Of a DNA stretch of 64,000 bases, positions 37,701 to 46,119 are shown in pieces (positions within the stretch are counted from its first letter, which is position 1; the number at the start of each line of letters is the position of its first letter). Under the pieces are notes generated by a model. That model was given only the letters and a program-made list of their open reading frames with translations. It did no database searches and was not told where the DNA came from. A program made the position numbers and the translations under genes. This DNA comes from Vreelandella glaciei (GTDB lineage Bacteria; Pseudomonadota; Gammaproteobacteria; Pseudomonadales; Halomonadaceae): NCBI RefSeq assembly GCF_013415125.1, contig NZ_JACCDE010000023.1:23075-87074 (forward strand). The letters run 5' to 3'.

Positions 37701-38107
37701 GCTGGCGCCTGTCTGGCGCGCTGAAACCACTCGTGCTGGTCAGACGTATGGTTGATGACCAGTTCGGTCAATACGCGCAGGCCGCGCCGGTGGGCCTCGT
37801 TGATAAAGCGCTGGGCATCCTCTAGCGTGCCGTAATCGGGGCTAACGCTAGTGTATTCAGCGATATCGTAACCATCGTCGCGACGCGGCGAGGGGTAGAA
37901 CGGTAAAATCCAAATCGTGTTAACGCCCAGGCTGACGATATAGTCCAGCTTCTGAATCAAACCTTCGAAATCGCCGATACCGTCGTCATTGGCATCGAAG
38001 AAGGCCTTCACGTGTACCTGGTAAATCACCGCATCCTTATACCAGAGTGGGTCATCGAGGAAATCCATCGCCTCGACGGCGTGTGTTTCGCTGCTGGCAT
38101 CCATCAT
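34760..38107 (-). CDS. treS: Trehalose synthase / maltokinase fusion (TreS-Mak)
   Basis: 1115 residues from the MMDASSETH start, where GAGGG lies 8 bases upstream. The N-terminal GH13 TreS domain (about 20-560) has [20 protein letters not shown], the nucleophile Asp in [10 protein letters not shown] (about 217), Glu in LLAEANQWP and Asp in FLRNHDEL; it interconverts trehalose and maltose. The C-terminal maltokinase domain (about 600-1110) has the kinase loop IHGDLHLGQ (Asp about 960) and the metal site [10 protein letters not shown]; it makes maltose 1-phosphate from maltose and ATP. The fusion channels trehalose into the GlgE substrate. It is encoded between glgE and glgB. Confidence 0.96.
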   Translation of the reverse strand: MMDASSETHAVEAMDFLDDPLWYKDAVIYQVHVKAFFDANDDGIGDFEGLIQKLDYIVSLGVNTIWILPFYPSPRRDDGYDIAEYTSVSPDYGTLEDAQRFINEAHRRGLRVLTELVINHTSDQHEWFQRARQAPAGSPERDFYVWSDTDQKYPGTRIIFLDTESSNWTWDPVAGAYFWHRFYSHQPDLNFDNPVVLDEILKVMAYWLDMGVDGLRLDAIPYLVEREGTNNENLPETHVVLKKIRAVLDERYPDRMLLAEANQWPEDTRPYFGDGDECHMAFHFPLMPRMYMALAQEDRFPITDILRQTPEIPATCQWAIFLRNHDELTLEMVTDKERDYLWNHYAADRRARINLGIRRRLAPLLERDRRRIELLNSLLLSMPGTPVLYYGDEIGMGDNIYLGDRDGVRTPMQWSVDRNGGFSRADPAKLVLPPIMDPLYGYQTVNVEAQIRDSHSLLSNMRRLLAVRSQHRAFSRGTMRPLYPSNRHILAYLREMTLDNGETETLLCVANVASTAQAVELDLSAFAGQVPVEMVGGSAFPPVGKLAYLLTLPPYGFFWFLLAPATAMPEWHVPVPEPMPDFVTLIIKKRLNEIFEETPRRLLERETLPSYLPKRRWFAAKQARIEEVHLHATASLEHSGHTLLFSEVEVKHGQGSERYQLPLAFLGEDEQSNPLPQQLAMARVRRFHEVGLLTDAVTLDAFTLAVLENMRLGTVLPYEKGEIHFLPTAAFAELTLPEHLEVVQQSAEQSNSSVIINHQLVLKLFRRLEPGIHPEAEIGSYLTERGFTHTVPLYGVVTRLEEGATQTLMILQGFIDNQGDAWSWTRNKLERAIREAVADDERASEPKAEARYGAFEELAEFATTLGRRLGELHMVLATPNDDPAFTPEVAGLSHVQHWTQRVTQRVEEALNVLEQHKNTANGAEQRLADIILARRATLMDAIKKMAELAQGSLLTRIHGDLHLGQVLVAHDDAYIIDFEGEPARPLEERRAKDSPLRDVAGMLRSFDYAYAKVEEARPGDNEGADTHTGTSHAVVEQYLLKGRQAFLNAYWLATMEIPHEWKQASGAAAAVDLFVLEKTAYEIAYEAANRPEWLGVPLHGLAALIEQLSPGEPHE

Positions 38108-38177
38108 TGGCTTACCCTCTCTGCTTTGATCATTAGATAACAATTGACATGAACTAGCGGCTTCCAAGCCAATACCG

Positions 38178-38237
38178 TTGTTAATAAACCGGGAGCTAGT
38201 AAGCCGGTAGCTAATAAACCGGAAGCTAGTGAACCGG
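38178..38237 (-). repeat. Four 15-base tandem units spanning the glgE stop
   Basis: Exactly four 15-base units (38178-38192, 38193-38207, 38208-38222, 38223-38237). Read on the minus strand each has the form CCGG(T/C)T(C/T)A(C/T)TA(G/A) plus a short tail; the first is CCGGTTCACTAGCTT. The first unit contains the end and stop codon of glgE, and each following unit repeats an in-frame stop. Confidence 0.8.
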
Positions 38238-40253
38238 GCGAAGTCGCCAAATGGCGAACGGCATAACGCTGGGGTCTAAGCGCATCGATTGCCATTTGCC
38301 ATGCCAAGTCCATTGACGGCCACTCATGAGGTCCTCCACATGCAGTGCCGCCTCATCGGGAAGTTCGAATAGCGCCATGGGCAACTCAAAGGCGCCCTCC
38401 TGAGGCTCAAACGGGTCAAGGTTGACGGCGACCAAGATGGCCTCGTCGCTTAGTTCGGTGCGTTTGGCGAAGAGCAATAAACGGTCGTTGTGTACCGCAT
38501 GGAAGGTCAGCCCAAGATGGCTATGCAACGCCGGATTCTCGCGCCGGATGCGGTTGAGCTGGGCGATCTCATAGATGATGTTGCCAGGGGCGCTATAGTC
38601 GCGCAGGCGAATCTGATACTTCTCTGAATCGAGGTACTCCTCCTTGCCGGGCACCGGGGCGCCTTCGCAGAGCTCAAACCCTGAGTACATGCCCCACAAT
38701 CCTGAACCCATGGTGGCCAGCGCCGCGCGAATCAGGAATCCCGCCCGCCCAGACGATTGCAGAAAGTAGGGGTTGATATCCGGCGTATTGACGAAAAAGT
38801 TGGGCCGATAGCCGTCGCGCAGGGGCGATTCATTGAGTTGCGTGAAGTATTCGGTTAACGCCGCCTTGGTATGGCGCCAAGTGAAATAGGTATAGCTCTG
38901 CGTGAAACCCAGCTTGCCCAGGCGCAGCATCATGGCCGGGCGGGTAAACGCTTCGGCCAGGAAAATCACGTCGGGGTCACGTTGGCGAATATCGGCAATT
39001 AGCCATTCCCAAAAGGGCAGCGGTTTGGTGTGCGGGTTATCAACCCGAAATATCTTCACCCCTTCATCGACCCAGCCTTGCACCACATTTCGAAGCTCGC
39101 TCCACAGCGAGGGAATCGCCTCTTCGGCGTAGAAATCGACGTTAACAATATCCTGATATTTTTTGGGCGGATTCTCGGCATAGCGAATCGAGCCGTCGGG
39201 GCGCCAGGAGAACCAGCCGGGGTGCTCCTTGAGCCAGGGGTGATCCGGTGAACACTGAATGGCAAAATCGAGCGCTATCTCAAGGCCGTGGTCGGCCGCG
39301 ACACGGACCAGCTCGCGGAAGTCTTCGCGGGTGCCAAGCTCAGGATGGATGGCTTCATGTCCGCCTTCTTCACTGCCAATGGCGTAAGGGCTGCCTGGGT
39401 CGTTCGGCCCGGCTTCAAGGCTATTGTTAGGCCCTTTGCGATACGCCCGACCGACAGGATGGATAGGCGGGAAATAGAGCACGTCAAAGCCCATGTCGCG
39501 GATTAACGGTAGCCGCCTGTGCACATCCTTGAACGTGCCGTGGCGATTGGGATCGTCGGTTTCCGAGCGGGGGAACAGTTCGTACCAGCTGGCAAAACGC
39601 GCTTTAAGCCGTTCGACTTCGAGCGGATAGAGGGCGTCGCTCCTAGTTAAATGCGGACGAGTATCCGCTTCGTGCATCAATCTAGTGGTTATATCATCTA
39701 ATAGCAGCGCGACGCGGTCAGCATCATTCTGCGCCAGCCGGAATTGCTCAAGGAGGTCAGCCAGTGATTTATACAGCGCTCCCTCGCTACGCTCGGCGGT
39801 TTGTTCCACCAGTTGTCTGCCTTCTTCCAGTTCGAGCCCGATGGGAACCCCCGCCTGGTGTTTCTTGGCGAGTTCGTAGTGATAAGTGGCATACACATCC
39901 CACCAGGCTTCAATAATAAAACCATGGCGGCCCACCCGGAGAGGCGTGAAACTCCCTTCCCATACATCCAGGCCGAGGGGCTCGATCTGGCTCATGGGCG
40001 CGCGCTGTTGCTGCCCCTCATCGTCATGCCAGCAGATAGCCGCTGCCAGCACATCGTGACCGTCCGCGAAGATGGTGGCTTTCACCACTACCGTTTCGTT
40101 AACGATGGCCTTGGTCGCAAAGCGCCCCTGATCCAGGGAAGGGGTGACGGCTTCAATGGCAATGCGCGGGGCTTGGGTGGCCGCTAGGCCATGGTCCTGG
40201 TGTTGACTCTGTGCCGGGAGAGCCCCGGACGTGGGATAGACAGGTGAACTCAT
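38226..40253 (-). CDS. glgE: Alpha-1,4-glucan:maltose-1-phosphate maltosyltransferase GlgE
   Basis: 675 residues, GH13_3. An N-terminal beta-sandwich (about 30-130) precedes DMGFDVLYFPPIHPVGRAYRKGPNNSL (in pieces), typical of GlgE. Core residues: DFAIQCSPDHPWLKEHPGWF, nucleophile Asp in KIFRVDNPHTKP, acid Glu in VIFLAEAFTRP, and Asp in FFVNTPDINP. The enzyme transfers maltose from maltose 1-phosphate to the end of alpha-1,4-glucans. With TreS-Mak and GlgB it forms the complete GlgE route. An AAGGAG lies 9 bases before the start. Its stop codon is the first in a tandem array of stops. Confidence 0.97.
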   Translation of the reverse strand: MSSPVYPTSGALPAQSQHQDHGLAATQAPRIAIEAVTPSLDQGRFATKAIVNETVVVKATIFADGHDVLAAAICWHDDEGQQQRAPMSQIEPLGLDVWEGSFTPLRVGRHGFIIEAWWDVYATYHYELAKKHQAGVPIGLELEEGRQLVEQTAERSEGALYKSLADLLEQFRLAQNDADRVALLLDDITTRLMHEADTRPHLTRSDALYPLEVERLKARFASWYELFPRSETDDPNRHGTFKDVHRRLPLIRDMGFDVLYFPPIHPVGRAYRKGPNNSLEAGPNDPGSPYAIGSEEGGHEAIHPELGTREDFRELVRVAADHGLEIALDFAIQCSPDHPWLKEHPGWFSWRPDGSIRYAENPPKKYQDIVNVDFYAEEAIPSLWSELRNVVQGWVDEGVKIFRVDNPHTKPLPFWEWLIADIRQRDPDVIFLAEAFTRPAMMLRLGKLGFTQSYTYFTWRHTKAALTEYFTQLNESPLRDGYRPNFFVNTPDINPYFLQSSGRAGFLIRAALATMGSGLWGMYSGFELCEGAPVPGKEEYLDSEKYQIRLRDYSAPGNIIYEIAQLNRIRRENPALHSHLGLTFHAVHNDRLLLFAKRTELSDEAILVAVNLDPFEPQEGAFELPMALFELPDEAALHVEDLMSGRQWTWHGKWQSMRLDPSVMPFAIWRLRPVH

Positions 40254-40311
40254 CGCATGCTTCTCCTTGCAGCGCGAAAACGACAGCGAAGGTATCCGCG
40301 CCGCCTTATAT

Positions 40312-42510
40312 CTAGGTAACGGCGCCTTCGCCGTGCTGTACTAGCTCTAGCAGGGCCAGTGAACGACCTTCCATCCTGTGTTCCTCTCCAAAGGCGCGCT
40401 GGAAGGGGGCTTCCTCAATGGTTTGGCTGGTGTCGAGGCGGCATAACCATCCGCTACCACTCGGTGCGGCCGGTAGTTGAAAAGCGACGGCCTCATGGTG
40501 CGCATTGAAAATTAGCAGCAAGGTGACATCGGCCCCCGCACGGCGTATACCGGAAGGCTGGGCGCGACCATCGAGTAATAGGCCGAGTGTGCGCGCCTCG
40601 GTATCTTCCCAGCGCTCAACATCCATTTCGGCACCATCCGGGGCCAGCCATGCCACTTCCTTGAGCCCCATTTCCTCGTTGTACTCACCGGAAAGGAAGC
40701 GACCTCGACGCAGGATGGGGTAGCGCAACCGCAGTGCGATCACCCGTCGCAGGTACTCGATCATGGCGTGGGCGTCACCGTCTAAGTTCCAATCCACCCA
40801 ACTGATCTCGTTATCCTGGCAGTAGGCGTTATTGTTGCCTTGCTGGGTGCGCAATAGTTCATCGCCCGCCAGCAGCATCGGCGTGCCTTGTGAGAACAGC
40901 GTGGTGGCGATGAAGTTACGGATCTGACGCAGCCGTAATGACTGGATATCCTCATCGTCAGTAGGGCCCTCCACGCCATGGTTCCACGATAAATTGTGAC
41001 CATGGCCATCCTTGTTATCCTCGCCGTTCGCCTCGTTATGCTTATCGTTGTAGGCCACCAGATCAAAAAGGGTATAGCCATCGTGGGCCGTCACGAAGTT
41101 GACCGAGGCGAAAGGCCGCCGGCCTCGCCGCTTGAAGAAATCCGCCGACGCCATTAGCCGGGTAGCAAGCTCCGGTAACTGCCCTTCATCGCCGCGCCAG
41201 AAAGCGCGCACCGTATCCCGGTAGCGGTCATTCCACTCCGCCCAGCCCGGCGGAAAGCCACCGACTTGGTAGCCGCCGGGGCCGCAGTCCCAGGGTTCGG
41301 CAATTAGCTTGACCTGGCTTAGAACGGGATCCTGTCGGCAAGAGTCGAGAAAACCGCCGCCCTCATCGAAGCCGTGGGGTTCGCGGCCAAGAATGGTCGC
41401 CAAGTCAAAGCGGAAACCATCAACGCGCATCTCGGTGGCCCAGTAGCGCAGCGAGTCAGTGACCATTTGCAACACACGCTGATGGCTCAGGTTAAGGGTG
41501 TTACCCGTGCCGGTATCGTCGATGTAGTAGCGCAGTTCGTCGGGCATCAGCCGGTAGTAAGAAGCGTTGTCGATCCCCTTAAGGGAAAGGGTGGGGCCTA
41601 GTTCGTTGCCCTCGGCGGTGTGGTTGTAAACCACGTCGAGAATGACCTCGAGATCGGCGGCATGATAGCGCGCCACCAATTCCTTAAATTCATTAATGCT
41701 GTCGCCAGAGATATAGCGCGAATGGGGGGCGAAAAAACCGAGCGTGTTGTAGCCCCAGTAATTGCGCAGCCCTTGCTCTAACAGACGCTGATCATCAACG
41801 AAGGCGTGGATCGGCAGTAACTCAACCGACGACACGCCAAGCGAGCGGATGTAGTCAACCACATCGTTGACCATCAGCCCGGCAAAGGTACCGCGCAGCG
41901 CTTCCGGCACCGACGGATGACGCATGGTGTAGCCACGCACATGGGTCTCATAAACAATGGTGTGATCCCAAGGCAGCTGCACGCCTCGTGAGCGCCCCCA
42001 GGTGAAGGCCGGGTCGATCACGCGGCAGCGGGGCATAAATGCTGCACTGTCCCGCTCATCGAAACTTAGATCACCATCGGGATGGCCAATGGTGTAACCA
42101 AACAGCGCTTCATCCCATTGCAGGTCACCCACAATCTGCTTGGCGTAAGGGTCGAGTAGCAGTTTATTGGGGTTGAAGCGGTGGCCTTCCTCGGGTGCGT
42201 AAGGCCCATGCACACGGTAACCGTAAAGCTGGCCGGGGCGGGCGTCGGGTAAGTAGCCATGCCAAACTTCGTCGGTGTATTCGGGCAGCTCAACACGCGC
42301 CACTTCCTGTTCGCCGGTTTCATCAAACAGGCATAGTTCAACTCGGGTGGCATTCGCGGAGAACAGCGCGAAATTAACGCCTAGGCCATCCCAGGTCGCT
42401 CCTAAAGGAAACGATGACCCTTCGTGAACACGTGCGTGCCGCATAACGCTTGGGGTTTCGTCGGCGGCAACGGACTTATCGCTGTCCCGCGAGGCGTGGC
42501 TTGTATTCAT
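40312..42510 (-). CDS. glgX: Glycogen debranching enzyme GlgX
   Basis: 732 residues from ATG 42510, with AAGGA 8 bases upstream; the ATG at 42519 is too close to it. CBM48 (GVNFALFSANATRVELCLFD) and GH13_11 core with GLMVNDVVDYIRSLGVSSVELLPIHAF (in pieces), YNHTAEG, nucleophile Asp in DGFRFDLATILGRE, Glu in IAEPWDCGPGGYQVG and Asp in VTAHDGYTLFDLV. It removes alpha-1,6 branches, giving linear malto-oligosaccharides that TreY can use. Neighbouring genes on the same strand and order match the Pseudomonas glgX-treY-malQ-treZ-glgA block. Confidence 0.96.
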   Translation of the reverse strand: MNTSHASRDSDKSVAADETPSVMRHARVHEGSSFPLGATWDGLGVNFALFSANATRVELCLFDETGEQEVARVELPEYTDEVWHGYLPDARPGQLYGYRVHGPYAPEEGHRFNPNKLLLDPYAKQIVGDLQWDEALFGYTIGHPDGDLSFDERDSAAFMPRCRVIDPAFTWGRSRGVQLPWDHTIVYETHVRGYTMRHPSVPEALRGTFAGLMVNDVVDYIRSLGVSSVELLPIHAFVDDQRLLEQGLRNYWGYNTLGFFAPHSRYISGDSINEFKELVARYHAADLEVILDVVYNHTAEGNELGPTLSLKGIDNASYYRLMPDELRYYIDDTGTGNTLNLSHQRVLQMVTDSLRYWATEMRVDGFRFDLATILGREPHGFDEGGGFLDSCRQDPVLSQVKLIAEPWDCGPGGYQVGGFPPGWAEWNDRYRDTVRAFWRGDEGQLPELATRLMASADFFKRRGRRPFASVNFVTAHDGYTLFDLVAYNDKHNEANGEDNKDGHGHNLSWNHGVEGPTDDEDIQSLRLRQIRNFIATTLFSQGTPMLLAGDELLRTQQGNNNAYCQDNEISWVDWNLDGDAHAMIEYLRRVIALRLRYPILRRGRFLSGEYNEEMGLKEVAWLAPDGAEMDVERWEDTEARTLGLLLDGRAQPSGIRRAGADVTLLLIFNAHHEAVAFQLPAAPSGSGWLCRLDTSQTIEEAPFQRAFGEEHRMEGRSLALLELVQHGEGAVT

Positions 42511-42557
42511 TGCATTCATCCTTGGGCCATTCGGGCACTTGGGAGTTAGCTAACGTT

Positions 42558-42627
42558 TTAACGTCTGTTTTTTAACGAGCGTTTTTAACGACATTGTTAA
42601 CAACAGCTTTTAACTAGTACTTTTAAC
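42558..42627 (-). repeat. Quasi-tandem array with TTAAC every 12-14 bases
   Basis: TTAAC occurs at 42558, 42572, 42585, 42597, 42610 and 42623, each preceded by T-rich sequence, a period of about 13. On the minus strand the first copy (42627-42623) contains the stop codon of the DUF2934 gene, and the array fills the gap toward glgX. Confidence 0.65.
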
Positions 42628-43231
42628 TCTCGGGGTCGCTTGTCTTAGGCGTGTTGGTTTTCTTCGCCTTTGGCGTCGCTTTTTTCGCTGTCTTGGCATC
42701 TGTCTTTTTAGCCGTTGCCGCCTTACCCGCTTTTTTAGGTGTGTTGGCTGTCTTAGCTGTGTTCGTCTCTTTACTAGCGGCCAGCGGGTCGCTGCTACGC
42801 CGCGGGCGGCGGGTACGCGCCACCGTGGCGGAGTCCTCAGGCAGTGGCTCCATCAAACTCGCTGTAGCGTCGGGATCGGTGGGTGCCTGGGGCGGATGGC
42901 CACGATCCTGCACCGGCAGGTCCTGCCCGACTACGGTGTCGTCGCGAAAGGGAGCTTCATCAAAGGCGGGGTCGCCGTCGGGGTCTTCCAGCGGTAAACG
43001 GTTCTCCTGGATGCCCACCTCGTCATCCTCTAGCGGCAAGTCCTCCTCCAAAATAGGTGTTTCGTCCAGAGGCTCACCGACTTCTTCCAAATCGGCGTCG
43101 TTACCGGCTGCTTGCTCAGTGGCAACGATCTTTAACGCTCTGTCCCAATGGCGTTGCTGTTGGCCTTCGGGTCGTCCTTCAGCTTCCCAGATGCTGTAGG
43201 CCAGTTGACGTACGCGTTCTTCGTCAGTCAT
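42623..43231 (-). CDS. DUF2934 protein with histone-H1-like Lys/Ala/Thr tail
   Basis: 202 residues. The N-terminus (about 1-40) is a DUF2934 domain: RVRQLAYSIWEAEGRPEGQ followed by HWDRALKI. The middle (about 45-130) is very acidic, rich in Glu, Asp and Pro. The last 50 residues are a basic low-complexity tail of AKK, TKK, TPKKAGKA units, like bacterial histone-H1-type proteins. The family is regularly found in glycogen/trehalose operons of pseudomonads and rhizobia, without known function. Binding of nucleic acid or of an anionic partner by the tail is inferred from charge only. Here it lies between treY and glgX on the same strand. Confidence 0.85.
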   Translation of the reverse strand: MTDEERVRQLAYSIWEAEGRPEGQQQRHWDRALKIVATEQAAGNDADLEEVGEPLDETPILEEDLPLEDDEVGIQENRLPLEDPDGDPAFDEAPFRDDTVVGQDLPVQDRGHPPQAPTDPDATASLMEPLPEDSATVARTRRPRRSSDPLAASKETNTAKTANTPKKAGKAATAKKTDAKTAKKATPKAKKTNTPKTSDPES

Positions 43232-43305
43232 GTCAGCTCATCCTATGTCCTATTTCACAATTCGTTTTCGACGCTCGTTTACGATGTGACAGGGTGTTGA
43301 AGTCA

Positions 43306-46119
43306 TTAAGAAGTAACCCAAGCGCCACTGCTCTCCGTGTTGTCATCGCGCAGGTAGACACCGACGGGTAGTTCCGCCAGCAAGGAGGCAATAGGAAGTC
43401 CGTGGTCGCCTATCTCCAGCGAAGACGCGGTCAACACCCTCTGCCAAACACCAGCATCTGGCTGTAGCAAAGTATCTCCCCAGTGTGACGGGGGAATATG
43501 CGGTAGCTCGGCGTTGCCTAGCAGGGCAGTTGTCAGCCGCGGTACTACCACCAACAATCGGTAGCCAGCGTAACGCCGGGTAAATGCCACCACGTGGTCG
43601 GCATGCTCACCGGTTGCCGAGATAGGATGATAATCACCGTGGGTAAATAGCCGCGGATGACGATGGCGCAGCGCCAGTAACCGGGCGATGAGCGCTTGCT
43701 TTATTCGTCCATCCCGCCACGTTAATAGTGCCTCTGTAGGCGTGAGGGCCGCTTCAAGCGCTGCTTGACGCGCGGCATGGTCGACGGGGCGGCGGTTATC
43801 AGGATCGACCAAGCTGTAATCCCAGAATTCGCCACCTTGGTAAAGATCAGGCACGCCGGGTACGGTCAAGCGCAGTACCGTCTGTACGAGGCCATTGAGG
43901 GCGCCTGGTAGATCGATAGTGCGTGCCGCCGCTGCAATGGAATCGCGCAAGGGCGGTGTGATCAGTAAGTCTTCAAGGAACGCTTGAGAAGCTGACTCAT
44001 AAGTATCATCTGGCCATAGCCAATGGCTGCGTAACTTGGCTTCGCGCAGGGCTTTTTGCTGCCACTGAGCGAGCCGCTGGGTAAACGTTTGCATCTCGTC
44101 GTTGTCCAGCGGGTCAAGCGTTGGCGCCCAAGCCCCTAGAAGAACCTGATAGAGAATCAGTTCATCGCCCGGTGAGGGAGCAACCCCGTTGGGCAACGAT
44201 CGGCGCAGCGGGGCGGCTAACCGCCGCCAATGCTCAATGTGTGTCGCAAAGTGAGTGGCGTGTTCACTGAGTGCTGCTAATCGAGCGCGAACATCTTCGC
44301 CACGCTTGTGGTCGTGGGTGGCGGTGGTCACCATGGTGCGAGGGAATTGGCGGGCACGCCGGGCATTCGCCTCATGAAAGTGCCTGGGCGAATGGCTGAA
44401 GTGCTCGCCATCGAAGCCCACATCGTTTCGCGAGATCAACACGGCGCTGCGATATCCCGCGGTATCTTCCACTGCCTTGGCCGCCACCGGCGAGGTGAGC
44501 TGCTGGAAACGCACTATGGCGCGCTGACGCAGTCGGCGCTCTTCAGCATTAGCGATGTCTTGGGGAGCTTCTCCCCCCAGCCAGCGCTCCATGGTTTCAA
44601 GAACGGCAGCGTCGGGTGGATTTAGCGCTTGCCGAGCCCCTCGCATCGCCTGAGTGAAGAAGGGGGCATCGGCTTCGGGGCGCCCGGCTTCGTCGGCATA
44701 GCTGCGATAGATGGGGAAGTGAACGATTAATGCTTCCAGCGCCCGGCTGATGGCCGCCAGGGTAATATCACGGCTGGCCAGCTGGGTGCGAGCAACGGCA
44801 TGCAGGGCGTTGGCACAGGCATTGAATTCGCTGGCCAGTAGTGAGGTCAGTATCTCGCGCCTGGCCAGCCGTACCTCAGCTAAAAAATCAACGTCTCGGC
44901 CACTGATTTCCTGCCAAAGCGTTCGCAATGGTGCGGCACTGGCCGGGTTGTGCTGTATGCCTGAGACCTCGTTCATAAACTCATAACCGCTGGTGCCGTC
45001 CACGCCCCAGTCGTCATGTAGTGTTTCGCCATCACCCAAAATCTTTTCTACATAGAGAGCGACGTGGGGAGGCACATCGGCTGGTCGCTTGGCTTGCAAG
45101 GCATCCAGGCGCTGGCGAAGCTTTAGGCAATAACCGCGTGGGTCGGCAAGCCCATCAACGTGGTCGACCCGTAAGCCATCGACCCAGCCCGCTTCGACCA
45201 AACGTAACGGCAGGGCATGAACGGCTTCGAACACTTCCGGCACTTCAACGCGTAGTCCACCCAGTTCGGTGACATCGAAGAAACGCCGCCAGTTGATCTC
45301 ATCAGAAGCGGTGCGCCACCACGCCAGGCGGTAATGCTGGTGTTCAAGTAAGTTATGCAGGCGAATGGCGCCGTTGGGATTTGCACCGTCGAACAGGGGC
45401 AGAACAGCGTCGAGCGACTGCCGGGCAGCGGGGGATTCCATCACCTTGCTTAGTTGATAACGCGCCTCGTCAGCGGCGGTATAGGCGTCTTCGCGTTGCT
45501 GCAGGGCATCGAAAAAAGCCGCCTGTTCGTGCAGCACGTTGTGCTCAGCAAAGCGTAGTATGTCGCCGTAATGACGAGGGTCGATGGGAAAACGGTGCTC
45601 GTGATAATCCACATGGAAGCCCGCCGTATCGGCGTCGTAGCTCAGTTCTAATTCACCCGAATGCAGGGTTTCGGCATAAGGATCACCCAAGAACGGCACA
45701 AGCAGCTTTCCGGCAAGCGAGGGGGCGGCGTTATTAATATCAGCAGCGTGCCAGTCAATATCGAAGAAGTTGGCATAGGGGCTATCTTTCCCCCAGGTCA
45801 GCACATCCTGCCACCAGCGGTTTTGGGAGCCCCCCACCGCTAGGTGGTTGGGGACAATATCCAGGATTAGCCCCATGCCGCGCGAGCGAAGCCGCGACAC
45901 TAAGCGCTCCAGCGCCGCCTCGCCGCCTAACTCAGGGTTGATGCGTGTTGGGTCGATGCCATCGTAACCATGGGGCGAACCGGCACGTGATGCCTGTAGC
46001 GGTGAGGCATAGATATGACTAATACCCAGGCTGGCGTAATAGTCTACCCAGTGTTCGGCATCCTCTAAGGTAAAGTCGCGGTGAAACTGCAACCGCACAG
46101 TCGCGAGGATTTCATTCAT
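43306..46119 (-). CDS. treY: Malto-oligosyltrehalose synthase TreY
   Basis: 937 residues from ATG 46119 (MNEILATVRLQFHRDFTLEDA is the natural TreY start; the frame extends upstream inside malQ). Early GH13 motifs YYASLGISHIYASPLQASR and DIVPNHLAV. Catalytic set: Asp in GLRVDHVDGLADP, Glu in YVEKILGDGE, Asp in TTATHDHKRGEDVRARL. It converts the reducing-end alpha-1,4 bond of a malto-oligosaccharide into a terminal trehalose unit, which TreZ then releases. The start overlaps the malQ stop by 8 bases (ATGAATGA), so translation is coupled. Confidence 0.96.
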   Translation of the reverse strand: MNEILATVRLQFHRDFTLEDAEHWVDYYASLGISHIYASPLQASRAGSPHGYDGIDPTRINPELGGEAALERLVSRLRSRGMGLILDIVPNHLAVGGSQNRWWQDVLTWGKDSPYANFFDIDWHAADINNAAPSLAGKLLVPFLGDPYAETLHSGELELSYDADTAGFHVDYHEHRFPIDPRHYGDILRFAEHNVLHEQAAFFDALQQREDAYTAADEARYQLSKVMESPAARQSLDAVLPLFDGANPNGAIRLHNLLEHQHYRLAWWRTASDEINWRRFFDVTELGGLRVEVPEVFEAVHALPLRLVEAGWVDGLRVDHVDGLADPRGYCLKLRQRLDALQAKRPADVPPHVALYVEKILGDGETLHDDWGVDGTSGYEFMNEVSGIQHNPASAAPLRTLWQEISGRDVDFLAEVRLARREILTSLLASEFNACANALHAVARTQLASRDITLAAISRALEALIVHFPIYRSYADEAGRPEADAPFFTQAMRGARQALNPPDAAVLETMERWLGGEAPQDIANAEERRLRQRAIVRFQQLTSPVAAKAVEDTAGYRSAVLISRNDVGFDGEHFSHSPRHFHEANARRARQFPRTMVTTATHDHKRGEDVRARLAALSEHATHFATHIEHWRRLAAPLRRSLPNGVAPSPGDELILYQVLLGAWAPTLDPLDNDEMQTFTQRLAQWQQKALREAKLRSHWLWPDDTYESASQAFLEDLLITPPLRDSIAAAARTIDLPGALNGLVQTVLRLTVPGVPDLYQGGEFWDYSLVDPDNRRPVDHAARQAALEAALTPTEALLTWRDGRIKQALIARLLALRHRHPRLFTHGDYHPISATGEHADHVVAFTRRYAGYRLLVVVPRLTTALLGNAELPHIPPSHWGDTLLQPDAGVWQRVLTASSLEIGDHGLPIASLLAELPVGVYLRDDNTESSGAWVTS

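Noticed and set aside
38178..38237. CRISPR array (considered also for 24709-24758 and 51832-51933)
   Set aside because: The units are 15 bases, directly contiguous with no spacers, and no cas gene is present.
38104..38313. A minus-strand 69-codon frame reading through the 15-base repeats as PGSLASGLLATGLLAPG
   Set aside because: It exists only because the repeat period is a multiple of three; it overlaps the glgE end in another frame and has no ribosome site.
42651..43199. A 182-codon plus-strand frame opposite the DUF2934 gene
   Set aside because: It arises from the reverse complement of the Lys/Ala/Thr and Glu/Asp low-complexity segments; the minus strand carries the recognisable DUF2934 motif and operon context.
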